Shown here: positions 8,401-17,188 of the stretch, piece by piece | Position numbering within the stretch: the first letter of the stretch is position 1 | Layout: every line of letters begins with the position of its first letter | Assembly: GCF_001673405.1 (NCBI RefSeq) | Contig: NZ_LZLV01000095.1 | Span: 39,132-103,131 of the forward strand | DNA length: 64,000 nt | Source: Mycobacterium sp. 1245111.1 | Lineage (GTDB): Bacteria; Actinomycetota; Actinomycetes; Mycobacteriales; Mycobacteriaceae | Direction of reading: 5' to 3' | The notes under the pieces: model-generated | Seen by the model: the letters and a program-made list of their open reading frames with translations, nothing else | What the model was told of the DNA's origin: nothing | Databases searched by the model: none | Position numbers and translations under genes: made by a program

Positions 8401-9036
8401 ATGGAGGCGGCACTCATGCGGTCTTACGGACAGTACTGCGGTCTGGCTCGCGCACTCGACGTCGTGGGCAACCGGTGGAGCCTCCTCGTGGTGCGCGAAT
8501 TGCTCACCGGCCCCGCGCGCTACGGGCAACTCCAAGCCGGACTCCCCGGAATTTCCACCAACCTGCTGACCGATCGCCTGCGTGAACTCGAAGACGCTGG
8601 CGTTGTTCAGCGCCAGCTAGACAACGACACCAACGGCATCGCCTACGCGCTCACTGCCTGGGGCCACGAACTCCGAAATACCGTTGCCGCGCTGGTGAAC
8701 TGGAGTACACCCCTCATGGTTTCCGGCCCGCAAAATGACAGCTTCCAACCCCAGTGGCTGGTCGTGGCACTTCAGTCGCTGTTGGGCAGTAATCGGGCCA
8801 AGGTTCCTGCAGCGGCTGGTGTCGAGGTCGACGGCACAACCCTGATAATGCGCATCGACCAAGCCGGCACCCACATTGGACCACCCGTCGATGAACAACC
8901 CAAGACCGTGCTCCGCGCTGAACCGTTGGTGATACTGGGCCTGGCCACCGGCATGCTCACAGTTGAGCAGGCGATCGCTGCGGGAAACCTCGACGGTGAC
9001 CGACACGACCTCGCAGCAGTATTTGCCTCTCGGTAA
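8401..9036 (+). CDS. HxlR-family transcriptional regulator with C-terminal SCP2-like domain
   Basis: 211 aa. Residues ~10-100 are the HxlR winged helix (CGLARALDVVGNRWSLLVVREL, then STNLLTDRLRELEDAG). The C-terminal half ends in VEQAIAAGNLDGD, the SCP2-like pattern seen in many mycobacterial HxlR proteins, which may bind a hydrophobic ligand. It sits 16 bp after the uncharacterised copy A gene and probably controls it. An alternative ATG lies at 8416. Confidence 0.88.
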   Translation: MEAALMRSYGQYCGLARALDVVGNRWSLLVVRELLTGPARYGQLQAGLPGISTNLLTDRLRELEDAGVVQRQLDNDTNGIAYALTAWGHELRNTVAALVNWSTPLMVSGPQNDSFQPQWLVVALQSLLGSNRAKVPAAAGVEVDGTTLIMRIDQAGTHIGPPVDEQPKTVLRAEPLVILGLATGMLTVEQAIAAGNLDGDRHDLAAVFASR

Positions 9037-9245
9037 TGTGACGTCACCAGCAAACAACTAAACCGCGCGCCGCGCCACACTGGATGGTCAAATCCACCCG
9101 CCGCCGTGAGCCCCGCAATCAGGCCCTCTGTCGATCGCCAAACGTCCGGATAGTCCTCATTCACGCGCGTGGAATACGGCGGAATCGAATATGGCGGGTT
9201 ACCGGGTAAGGTATCCATATTCCCCTGTCGCCCAACGGGTTTCAT

Positions 9246-9579
9246 TTACCTGGCAAGACCCAGAAGTGCCATCATTGCCCCGCTCGACCTCGACCAGCTG
9301 CTCTGTCGTCAGTCGGCCGACACGCGTCTGAACATTCGACCTGCGTACGGTGGCGAGCTTGTCGATCATCACATCGCTATCGTGATCGAGTCCCGAAGGC
9401 CTTCCGCTTTCGCAGCTGACCCGAATGCGGATGAGCGGAGCGTCTAACAGTGCGGTCGTCAGCGGAGCGATCGTTACCGAACTTGTTGCATCGAACAGAT
9501 CGTCCTGGACGATGACCGCCCGGCGCGGCTTGGTCGCATAGACGTCGCCGGCGACCGTCCAGATTTCCCCTCGATTCAC
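9246..9579 (-). pseudogene. mazF: MazF-family toxin, 3' end frameshifted
   Basis: Begins MNRGEIWTV and carries the PemK/MazF core ([20 protein letters not shown]...T). After LTTEQLVEVER the frame shifts. Removing one base of the C run at 9278-9281 restores AMMALLGLAR and a stop at 9246, the typical MazF tail; as it stands, the frame reads on to 9199 with unrelated residues. GTG start at 9579, overlapping the antitoxin stop as GTGA. MazF is a ribosome-independent mRNA interferase; whether the altered protein is active is unclear. Confidence 0.75.
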
Positions 9580-9782
9580 TCCTCATCCCAGTGCGCAGGG
9601 ATCGCCTCGATGAACGCCTGGGCGTCACCGCTTTCATCTACTCCCGCGGCCAAAGCGGACTGCCGGTGCGCCTCGGCGGCGAAAGCCTTGGTTCGCACGT
9701 CCGGCACCCAGATTTGCACCGGACATAACCCACGCTCCCGCATCCTTCGCCGGTACTCTCCGACCCGTTCCCGCACCGTCAT
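9576..9782 (-). CDS. mazE: MazE-type antitoxin (DUF3018 family)
   Basis: 68-aa antitoxin with the DUF3018 pattern ([16 protein letters not shown]) and an acidic tail ending in HWDEE. It is encoded directly upstream of, and overlapping, the MazF-like toxin, the usual antitoxin-first order that lets the pair autoregulate. I start at the ATG at 9782; another ATG at 9812 would add ten residues. Confidence 0.82.
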   Translation of the reverse strand: MTVRERVGEYRRRMRERGLCPVQIWVPDVRTKAFAAEAHRQSALAAGVDESGDAQAFIEAIPAHWDEE

Positions 9783-9828
9783 CTCATCATGTACATGTAA
9801 CGCATGTTTCATGCCGTTGGAGGCGTAT

Positions 9829-9839
9829 TGGTCTGACCA
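9829..9839. promoter_or_regulatory. FadR/GntR-type operator palindrome
   Basis: TGGTC-T-GACCA is a perfect palindrome about an unpaired central base, 37 bp upstream of the GntR gene. It fits the general TGGTCnGACCA form known for FadR-subfamily GntR regulators. I infer autoregulation of the GntR-hydroxylase operon; it could also affect the divergent mazE promoter. Confidence 0.65.
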
Positions 9840-9876
9840 CTTGACGTCTTGGCCACTTATCGGGCATGGTCGTCGT

Positions 9877-10611
9877 ATGGCTTTGCAGCCCGTAACTCGA
9901 CGATCGATCCCTGAACACGTTTTCGAGCAGATCATGTCGGACGTACTCAGCGGCGAAATGGCGCCCGGAGAGATTCTCCCCAGCGAGCGCAGACTCGCGG
10001 AAGTACTGGGTGTGTCCCGACCGGTGGTCCGTGAGGCGCTCAAGCGTCTCACCGCTGCCGGCCTGGTCGAGGTCCGGCAGGGGGACGCCACCACCGTGCG
10101 GGACTACCGTCGTCACGCAGGCCTGGACCTGCTGCCACGCTTGCTGCTCCGCGGTGGCGATCGTGCTGACGAGCTGGACCTCACGGTAGTGCGCAGCATT
10201 TTGGAGGCCCGGCTGCACAACGGGCCCAAAGTCGCCGAACTGGCTGCGGAACGCGGCGGCCCTCAGGCGGCCGGCCTGCTCGACGGCGCCGTGGATGCGC
10301 TGGCCGCCGAAGAGGATCCGGTGGAACGCCAGCGCGCCGCGCTGACGTTCTGGGACCACGTCGTCGACGCCGCCGACTCCATCGTCTTCCGGCTGATGTT
10401 CAACACCCTGCGTGCTACCTACGAACCTGCACTTTCGGCCCTTGCCACAGTGATGGCTGCCGAGGTCAGTCGCCCAGAGCTGTACCGGCAGGTGGCTCAG
10501 GCGATCACCGCCGGCGATCCTGCGGATGCCAAACGCGCCGCGACCGAACTGCTCGAGCCTGCCACCTACGGCGTGCTCACCGCCCTGTCTGGTTTGGATG
10601 AACGGCCATGA
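9877..10611 (+). CDS. GntR-family (FadR/FCD subfamily) transcriptional regulator
   Basis: 244 aa. The N-terminal winged helix contains [34 protein letters not shown]; the C-terminal all-helical FCD-like domain has R...E in the VRSILEARL helix and later His residues ([10 protein letters not shown]) that often bind a metal or carboxylate effector. The ATG at 9877 is chosen because the GntR fold begins there. It overlaps the fatty acid hydroxylase-like gene by 4 bp (ATGA) and probably controls it. Confidence 0.9.
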   Translation: MALQPVTRRSIPEHVFEQIMSDVLSGEMAPGEILPSERRLAEVLGVSRPVVREALKRLTAAGLVEVRQGDATTVRDYRRHAGLDLLPRLLLRGGDRADELDLTVVRSILEARLHNGPKVAELAAERGGPQAAGLLDGAVDALAAEEDPVERQRAALTFWDHVVDAADSIVFRLMFNTLRATYEPALSALATVMAAEVSRPELYRQVAQAITAGDPADAKRAATELLEPATYGVLTALSGLDERP

Positions 10612-11264
10612 CCACATCCGTACGCAGCGGCGTCACCCTGTCCGAGGCGGCCCGGGAGTTTTGGCGCCACCCCTCCCCCCTGGTTCTCGCACTGACGTGC
10701 GCCGGGGCGTTGACGGCCCGAATCGTCGTCGGCGTCTGGCAGCTCACCGACATCGTGCTGCCGGTACTCATGGTCGCCGCCTTTCCGGTTTTCGAGTGGA
10801 TCATTCATGTCGCGATCCTGCACTGGCGTCCGCGCGGTGTCGGCCGCTTGGCCTTGGACCCTTTGCTGGCGCGCAAACATCGCGAGCATCATTGCGACCC
10901 ACGGAAAATTGAGCTCATCTTCATACCGTGGCAGTCGTTGTTCTGGGTGATCCCGACGGCCGTCGCCATAGCGTTAGTGGCCTTCCCTCGACTCGGCCTT
11001 GGGCTGACGTACCTTGTGGCCATAACCGCCCTCGGGCTGGTCTACGAGTGGACGCATTACCTCATCCACACCGACTACAAGGCGAAAACCAGTCTGTACC
11101 GGGCGATTTGGCGCAATCACCGACGGCACCACTTTAAGAACGAGCACTACTGGTTCACCGTCACCACCACCGGAACTGCCGACCGGCTGCTCGGCACGTA
11201 CCCGGACCAGTCAACGGTATCGACCTCTCCGACAGCCAAAAATCTGCACGGTGCTACGCGCTGA
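10608..11264 (+). CDS. Fatty acid hydroxylase superfamily (sterol desaturase-like) membrane protein
   Basis: 218-aa integral membrane di-iron protein. Histidine boxes are visible as HREHH near residue 86, H..IHTDY near 145 and NHRRHH near 169, spaced by membrane segments. This pattern belongs to the fatty acid hydroxylase/carotenoid hydroxylase superfamily; the substrate is probably a lipid but is unknown. Translationally coupled to the upstream GntR gene, whose FadR-like ligand may be an acyl compound. Confidence 0.85.
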   Translation: MTTSVRSGVTLSEAAREFWRHPSPLVLALTCAGALTARIVVGVWQLTDIVLPVLMVAAFPVFEWIIHVAILHWRPRGVGRLALDPLLARKHREHHCDPRKIELIFIPWQSLFWVIPTAVAIALVAFPRLGLGLTYLVAITALGLVYEWTHYLIHTDYKAKTSLYRAIWRNHRRHHFKNEHYWFTVTTTGTADRLLGTYPDQSTVSTSPTAKNLHGATR

Positions 11265-11633
11265 GGCAGTGCATCCTGCTTTCCCTGTGCACCTTCAGGT
11301 TTCGATCGCCCGTCAAGTCACCTCCTGCACGTCGAGGTTCTCGATCCGGCTACCCGGGGAGCATTCGAACGTCGCATCCCAGAACGCGGTGACCGCTTGG
11401 CGGCCCACAAGGCGGCGTGCTCCCGGGTGCAGCGGACTCTGGTCCTCACGGCGCGGGACCTCCCGCTCTGTCCGTCTAGTGTGGGCGCACTGCAGACCGG
11501 ACACCGCACCTTGAGTGCTGCTGCTGGACACGCCAGCCCCGCGTCGAAAACAATGCTGTGGTGCGTGATCTCACTGACGACGAGGGCCGGCAGCGGATCG
11601 CCTGGTTGGCGGGCGAGGACCTTCCCGCCGGAC
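11265..11633. other. Unresolved 369-bp interval
   Basis: Several overlapping open frames exist on both strands but none shows a known family or a good Shine-Dalgarno. A minus-strand frame (11318-11635) has a CPVC pair and a minus-strand frame ending at 11313 looks protein-like near its end; neither is complete or convincing. The plus frame of the next gene is also open back to 11397. Confidence 0.3.
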
Positions 11634-12299
11634 ATGACCCATCACGAACTGCACCAGCGGGCCGTCGAACTCGGACTGCGAGAGCCCGCCGTCGTGAACG
11701 GGGTCAATCTCGACGAGTTGGCGGTCACCACCGGACAATCGCTCGGATTCGCTGAGGTGCCGAGAGAACCGTGGCGCAGGGTGCGGTGGGCTGAGGTCGG
11801 CCGGCGCGCCGATTTCGAAGTTTGGGCGGTGACGGGCCGTTGGGCCCATCAGCGCTACGTCCCGCAGGAACAGTGGGACGATCCCAAGGTGCTCCCGCCC
11901 GACAGCGACCCTCGGATCGGTCCCATTGAGCAGTCGAGCTGGCCCGTGACGTTGCTGCCACCCGCGGAGGGATCACTGGACGAGGAGAGCCTGCGGGCAC
12001 TGGTCGCGGCGCTAAGCCGCCACACTCCCCCTGCAGCCCTGGCGCACTGCGACTTCTTCTTCGGGTGCCCACCGTTGTACGACGGGCCGAGGATGTTCAC
12101 CGGAGACCTGCGCGAGGTGCGATCCCTTGTCGACGACACCGGCTATACGCCGAACAACTTCTGGCCATCCGACCGATCCTGGCTGGTATATACCGATCAC
12201 GACCTGTGCGCGACACGGGTCAGCGGATCGACCGAGCTGATCGCCGCACTGACGACGGCTGACGGCCTGGACTCGGTGCTTTGCGGGCCGCTGTCGTAG
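11634..12299 (+). CDS. Hypothetical protein, 221 aa
   Basis: Soluble protein starting MTHHELHQRAVELGL. No signal peptide, membrane segment or motif I recognise; moderately acidic, with a C-terminal part (TGYTPNNFWPSDRSW..YTDHDL..TRVSG) that resembles surface-recognition or immunity-type proteins only in feel. The frame extends upstream to 11397, but the ATG at 11634 fits the change in composition. No clear operon partner. Confidence 0.65.
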   Translation: MTHHELHQRAVELGLREPAVVNGVNLDELAVTTGQSLGFAEVPREPWRRVRWAEVGRRADFEVWAVTGRWAHQRYVPQEQWDDPKVLPPDSDPRIGPIEQSSWPVTLLPPAEGSLDEESLRALVAALSRHTPPAALAHCDFFFGCPPLYDGPRMFTGDLREVRSLVDDTGYTPNNFWPSDRSWLVYTDHDLCATRVSGSTELIAALTTADGLDSVLCGPLS

Positions 12300-12369
12300 C
12301 GAACATTGAATCGGAAAAGGCCTACACGTTTTTCACCTGTGCCACAATATTTTTCGCCATGGAGGACCG

Positions 12370-14073
12370 ATGCCGGATATGAGCCCGGTCGCCGAATACG
12401 ACTTCATCATCGTGGGAGCAGGCAGCGCGGGCTGCCTGCTCGCCAACCGGCTCAGCGCCAACCCGGATCACCGCGTGCTGTTGATCGAGGCCGGCGGCAA
12501 AGATGACTGGTTCTGGATCAAGGTGCCCGTGGGCTATCTGTACACGATCGCTAACCCCCGCACCGACTGGTGTTTCACGACAGAGGCCGACCCAGGCCTG
12601 GCCGGCCGCAGCATTCACTACGCGCGCGGCCGTGTGATCGGAGGCTGCTCGTCGATCAACGCCATGATCCACATGCGGGGTCAGGCAAGCGATTACGCCC
12701 TGTGGGCACAGGCCACCGGTGACGAGCGATGGCTGTGGGGCGGCTCGAACCGGCCCGGCGAAACGCTGGCGATCTACAAAGAATTGGAAGACTACTTCGG
12801 CGGAGCCGACGACTGGCACGGTGTCGGTGGTGAGATCCGCGTTGAGCGGCCGCGCGTGCGCTGGAAGATTCTGGACGCCTGGCAGGCCGCCGCCGCCCAG
12901 GTGGGCATTGCGCCAATCGAAGAATTCAATCGGGGCGACAACACCGGCTCTGCGTACTTCCACGTCAACCAACGGCGCGGCCGCCGCTGGTCGATGGCTG
13001 ATGCCTTCCTGCATCCCGTCGCCCACCGACCGAATCTCACGGTCTACATACAGACCCAGGCCTTGCAGCTTCTGATGGATGACCAGGTCCACGAGGATCA
13101 GCGGCGCGGTGCCTGGACCACCGCGCAGCGCCGCGCCGTCGGCCTGCGGCTGCTCAAAGGCGGCCACATCATCGACGTCAGAGCCCGTCAAGAGGTGATC
13201 CTCAGCGCCGGAGCAATTGGCTCGCCGCATCTGATGCAGGTCTCGGGTCTAGGGCCGGCTGGGCTGCTCACCCAGCATCAGGTGCCAGTTGCTGTCGACC
13301 TGCCAGGCGTCGGTGAAAACCTCCAGGACCACCTGCAGATTCGAACGATCTTTCGGGTGCAGGGCGCCCGGACCGTCAACACGCTGTACCGGAATTGGAT
13401 CACCCGCGGCGGCATGGGATTTCAGTACCTGATGTTGCGATCGGGCCCCATGACCATGCCGCCCTCGACGCTCGGTGCCTTCGCCAAGAGCGACCCCGCG
13501 CTGTCCAGTCCAGATATGGAGTGGCATGTGCAGCCCTTGTCGTTGGCGAAGTTCGGCGATCCACTGCATCATTTCGGCGCGATCACTCCCTCGGTCTGCA
13601 ATCTGCGCCCCAGCTCGCGCGGCCACGTGCGGATGGCCAAGGCAGATCCCCTGACCGCCCCGAAGATTCACTGCAATTACCTATCGACTGACGCCGATCG
13701 TCTTACCGCCGTGCGCGGCCTCCGGATGACCCGGCAGATCATGGCGGCGCCGGCTCTCGCCCGCTACCGCCCGCAAGAGATGCTTCCCGGCCCGGAACTG
13801 GTGAGCGACGACGAATTGCAGAGGGCGGCCGGTGAACTGGGTACGACAATTTTCCACCCGGTGGGTACCTGCGCGATGGGAGCCTTTGACGCCCACGGTC
13901 GGCCGCGTTCATCCACCGCCGTGCTCGACACCGACTGCCGTGTGTACCGCGTCGCCGGTCTTCGAGTGGTCGATGCGTCGGCGATGCCCACCATCACCTC
14001 TGGCAACACAAACGCGCCGGTGATGCTCATAGCAGAGCGCGCAGCGCGGGCGATTATGGGACACAGCGGCTAG
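12370..14073 (+). CDS. GMC-family FAD oxidoreductase (choline dehydrogenase-like)
   Basis: 567 aa. The FAD-binding motif GAGSAGCLLANRL lies near residue 17. GMC signatures follow: RGRVIGGCSSINAMIHMRG near residue 83, GAIGSPHLMQVSGLG near 280, and the C-terminal active-site region with HPVGTCAMG and the NTNAPVMLIAERA segment. GMC enzymes oxidise alcohols (choline, sugars, alkanols) using FAD; substrate not predictable here. GGAGGA lies 4 nt before the ATG. It stands alone, with the SnoaL-like gene about 100 bp downstream. Confidence 0.9.
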   Translation: MPDMSPVAEYDFIIVGAGSAGCLLANRLSANPDHRVLLIEAGGKDDWFWIKVPVGYLYTIANPRTDWCFTTEADPGLAGRSIHYARGRVIGGCSSINAMIHMRGQASDYALWAQATGDERWLWGGSNRPGETLAIYKELEDYFGGADDWHGVGGEIRVERPRVRWKILDAWQAAAAQVGIAPIEEFNRGDNTGSAYFHVNQRRGRRWSMADAFLHPVAHRPNLTVYIQTQALQLLMDDQVHEDQRRGAWTTAQRRAVGLRLLKGGHIIDVRARQEVILSAGAIGSPHLMQVSGLGPAGLLTQHQVPVAVDLPGVGENLQDHLQIRTIFRVQGARTVNTLYRNWITRGGMGFQYLMLRSGPMTMPPSTLGAFAKSDPALSSPDMEWHVQPLSLAKFGDPLHHFGAITPSVCNLRPSSRGHVRMAKADPLTAPKIHCNYLSTDADRLTAVRGLRMTRQIMAAPALARYRPQEMLPGPELVSDDELQRAAGELGTTIFHPVGTCAMGAFDAHGRPRSSTAVLDTDCRVYRVAGLRVVDASAMPTITSGNTNAPVMLIAERAARAIMGHSG

Positions 14074-14181
14074 CAACCACACATCAAGCTGGTCGCCCTG
14101 GCCTCTGCCGCTCCCCTGCTGTCGGATTGAGGCTTGGTCATTCGTCGTAAAGGTAAAAGACGGATCGACCAAGGAGTATCG

Positions 14182-14691
14182 ATGCCCACATCAGGTTCTG
14201 CGAACGCACCAGGATTGTCAGCCGCGATCACCACCCTGCGTGCCGCCGCGAAAAATGCCGACGCCGGAATCCTCGCGCCGATTCTGGCTCCCGACGTCGT
14301 CTTTCACAGTCCGTTGACCTCGCGCATCCACTTCGAGGGCAGAGACGAAGTCGTGGCGCTGCACCGCGATATCTTCGCGGTCATCGAAAACCTATCCACT
14401 ACCGAGCCGCTGATTCGCGGCAACACAGGAGTGTTCACGTTCAGCGGAACCGTGCGCGGACTGCAACTCGATGCCATGAATCTGGTCCGCGCCGACGACC
14501 ACGGAAAGCTGGTCGAATTCACTATCTTTGCCCGACCATTGCCCGCGGTGGCAACACTTTTCGCGACGTTGCCCCCCAGAGTCACGACACGGCGTCGCGG
14601 ACGCGCGAAGGGCGCGCTCGTCGCCGCGCTCGCCAGCCCCCTCGGTTTCGCCCTGCGAACTGCCGACGTCTTCGTGCCCAGGTTCATCTAG
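14182..14691 (+). CDS. SnoaL/NTF2-like protein
   Basis: 169 aa. The alpha-beta cone fold is suggested by an N-terminal helix followed by LAPDVVFHSPLTSRIHFEGRDEV, the usual SnoaL pattern of a polyketide-cyclase-like or limonene-epoxide-hydrolase-like fold. AAGGAG lies 5 nt before the ATG at 14182. The C-terminus is basic and hydrophobic. The second 243-aa family gene starts 10 bp after its stop, so the two are probably cotranscribed. Confidence 0.8.
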   Translation: MPTSGSANAPGLSAAITTLRAAAKNADAGILAPILAPDVVFHSPLTSRIHFEGRDEVVALHRDIFAVIENLSTTEPLIRGNTGVFTFSGTVRGLQLDAMNLVRADDHGKLVEFTIFARPLPAVATLFATLPPRVTTRRRGRAKGALVAALASPLGFALRTADVFVPRFI

Positions 14692-14701
14692 GCAGCACAT
14701 G

Positions 14702-15433
14702 ATGAACGGATTACTTGACGATGTGCTCGCCACCCATGGGGGCTTGGAACGGTGGCGCGCGGTCACCGCTCTCACCGTCCATGCCACGTTCGGCGGTTTG
14801 CTGCGAACCCGCTTCCCCGGAAACCGAATGACCAACGTCACTGCTCGCGTTCGGATGGCGGACCAGCTCACGGTGTTGTACGGCTTCCCGCGAGACGACC
14901 TACAGGCCATATTCGAGCACGGTGACGTTCGAATCGAAACCAGCGACGGGCGACTGGTTGCGGCTCGCTCCAACGCGCGCAACGCCTTCACGGGTGTGGG
15001 AGCCGTGCGCCGCGCCGTGCGTTGGGACGGGCTCGACGCCGCCTATTTCGCCGGGTACGCCTTCTGGAACTACTTCAGCACCCCACTGCTACTCGCCCGC
15101 GACGACATCAAGGTCATCGAAGCCGGCGCCTGGCAAGAAGCGGGAAAACGGTGGCACCGCCTTGAGGTCAGCTTTCCCGGCCACCTTCACACCCATTCCC
15201 CACGGCAGACTTTCTACGTCGACGACGACGGGCTTCTTCGCCGACACGACTACACCGCACAACCGGTCGGGCCGTGGGCGCGCGCCGCCCATTATTGTGA
15301 CCATCACCGGCAATTCGGCGGGCTAGTCTTTCCCACCCGCCGGCGGGTACGCCCACGAGGCCGCCGTAACCGATCTCTACCCGCGCCAACGCTGGTCGCA
15401 CTAGACATCGACTACATCGATATCGAGAACTGA
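14702..15433 (+). CDS. Uncharacterised 243-aa protein (copy B of a local paralogue pair)
   Basis: Aligns end to end without gaps to the protein at 7653-8384, sharing RTRFPGN, RIET.DG, YFAGYAFWNY, RQTFYVD.DGL and PVG.WA. Two ATG codons in a row (14699, 14702); the second matches the paralogue start. No membrane segment or signal. The neighbour is a SnoaL-like gene here but an HxlR gene at copy A, so context does not fix a function. Confidence 0.8.
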   Translation: MNGLLDDVLATHGGLERWRAVTALTVHATFGGLLRTRFPGNRMTNVTARVRMADQLTVLYGFPRDDLQAIFEHGDVRIETSDGRLVAARSNARNAFTGVGAVRRAVRWDGLDAAYFAGYAFWNYFSTPLLLARDDIKVIEAGAWQEAGKRWHRLEVSFPGHLHTHSPRQTFYVDDDGLLRRHDYTAQPVGPWARAAHYCDHHRQFGGLVFPTRRRVRPRGRRNRSLPAPTLVALDIDYIDIEN

Positions 15434-15484
15434 CACCTGAGCGCAATCGCTAACCCCCTTTTGTCCACGGCCTCTACCGCGCCG

Positions 15485-16156
15485 TCACCGGAAGATGTTG
15501 ACGCTCTGGGGTAGTCGAAGCGGTGCTGGATCAGCCCGGCCGGTGGCCGCGAGCAGGAAATCGTATGCAGCTATCCCCGTTTGCTGTGTGAAATCACGGG
15601 CCGGTACGGCCAGAAGCCGTGCGAGAGCGGGTTCGGTGCGGGCGGTGGCGTCTCGTAGCAGCGCGCCGAGCACGAAGTCCAGGCTGGCGTAGAGGCCTGG
15701 GCCGGCGTCACTCGACAAACCCAAGGCGGCGCGGACGTCGTCGCCGTGGACATGGGCGTCCTGCAGCAGTGCATGGATGCCTTGGCCCAGTGTGAGACCG
15801 GGCACCGGACTGGGCGCGCGCCAGGCCGAATCGTCGAGCACCGTCGCCAGCTGGGCGATTGAAGCCACAGCGATGTCTAGTTGTGTCGCGAGCACCGCCG
15901 GGAATTCGCCACGCAGGGCCGTTGCCTGGTCGTCCGGCGTGCGAGTGCCGATGGTGCCGCTGACCATGTCGGTCGCCTGCCCGACGACGTGCGCGGCGAC
16001 GTCGCGCACCTGCCACCCGATGCAGCGAGTTTCACGGGTCCAGTCTGAATTACGTAGTGGGGCAATAAGTTCAGCGAACGAACGGTATTCGTAGACCAGG
16101 CCGGTGAGTGTGCGGTGACGGTCGGGCCCCAGCCGCGTCATCGACGACGTCGTCAT
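15485..16156 (-). CDS. DinB-like / mycothiol-dependent maleylpyruvate isomerase family protein
   Basis: 223 aa with the actinobacterial TIGR03083-type fold: an early helix with the W..RC.GW.V.DVAAHVVGQ block, where the His belongs to the family metal site, and later an HVHGDDVR motif. Members use or act on mycothiol, or have unknown roles. Its ATG overlaps the stop of the upstream LLM oxidoreductase gene by 4 bp (ATGA), so the two form an operon. Confidence 0.8.
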   Translation of the reverse strand: MTTSSMTRLGPDRHRTLTGLVYEYRSFAELIAPLRNSDWTRETRCIGWQVRDVAAHVVGQATDMVSGTIGTRTPDDQATALRGEFPAVLATQLDIAVASIAQLATVLDDSAWRAPSPVPGLTLGQGIHALLQDAHVHGDDVRAALGLSSDAGPGLYASLDFVLGALLRDATARTEPALARLLAVPARDFTQQTGIAAYDFLLAATGRADPAPLRLPQSVNIFR

Positions 16157-17103
16157 GCCAGTGCGTCTTTGACCGCTCGCAACTGCTTCAATTGCTCGAC
16201 GAACCCGTCTGGCCCCAGCACACCCACGCGGCAGACCAGATGCCGGGCGCCGGCATCGACGAAGCTCGCCAACCGGCCGGCGACGGCATCGGGCGTCCCT
16301 GTTGCAAATGTTTGGATCTGCTCGACGGCCTCGATGCCGAATCCATATGTCTCGGTAGCGAAGTAGTCCAGCGCGGCGCGCCCCCCGTCGGCATCATTGG
16401 TCACCAAAACGGTGACGAACAGCGCCGGTGTGACGGCGTCGGGGGCGCGCTCAGCGCGCGCGGCTGCGGTGCGCACCTCCGCCAGGCCCGATCGATAGTC
16501 CTGCGGTCGAGGAGGATACGGCAACCATCCGTCGTAAATGCCGCCTGCACGGGCCCTCGCGATGGGCGTATCGCCCGCCAGCCATACCGGCGGACCGGCC
16601 GCACTGAACGGCGTGATGCCAGCCGGAATGTTGTCTAAGTGCAGGACCGCCCCGTGAAATGAGCTGTTCTCCTTGGTATTCCAGAGTTGGCGCCACAATG
16701 CGACGGTGTCGTCGAGACGCGCAAATCGTCGTGCCCACGGCACTTCGGAGGCAGCGTATTCCACCTCCGACAGTCCGGGGAAGCCGGCGCCGACCGCCAC
16801 CGCCAGCCGCCCCTGCGACAGCTGATCGATGGAAGCCAGCACTCGCGCCGTCTGCACCGGGCGCCGCAGCGCCGGTTGCAGGGCGGCGGTGCCCAGGATG
16901 ATCCGGTCGGTGACGGCGGCCGCCGCCGACAGGAACGTCAACGCTTCGATTCGCGGCCGCACTAACGAGTCGTTGGCCCACAGCGAGTCGAACCCCAAAT
17001 CCTCCACCGCGCGGGCGCAGTCGAGAAGCCGGCGAAGATCGGCGCCGGCCCACGGTTCGGCGGCCAGCGGCGGGATGACACCAACGCGAACAGTCTGATC
17101 CAT
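16153..17103 (-). CDS. LLM-class F420-dependent oxidoreductase
   Basis: 316 aa, luciferase-like TIM barrel. The start pattern VGVIPPLAAEPWAGADLRRLL.CARAVEDLGFDSLWANDSL and the later GRLAVAVGAGF block are typical of the F420-dependent subgroup. In mycobacteria these oxidise or reduce alcohols and lipid-linked substrates with F420; the substrate is unknown. First gene of a two-gene operon with the DinB-like protein and divergent from an XRE regulator gene 85 bp away, which may control it. Confidence 0.88.
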   Translation of the reverse strand: MDQTVRVGVIPPLAAEPWAGADLRRLLDCARAVEDLGFDSLWANDSLVRPRIEALTFLSAAAAVTDRIILGTAALQPALRRPVQTARVLASIDQLSQGRLAVAVGAGFPGLSEVEYAASEVPWARRFARLDDTVALWRQLWNTKENSSFHGAVLHLDNIPAGITPFSAAGPPVWLAGDTPIARARAGGIYDGWLPYPPRPQDYRSGLAEVRTAAARAERAPDAVTPALFVTVLVTNDADGGRAALDYFATETYGFGIEAVEQIQTFATGTPDAVAGRLASFVDAGARHLVCRVGVLGPDGFVEQLKQLRAVKDALA

Positions 17104-17188
17104 GCCGTGATCGTGACGTCAGCGCTGGTGCTCAGCAATTCCCGCCAAGGAATAGCGGTCAGCGCCGGAAATGGGTTGACTGGGTTGC

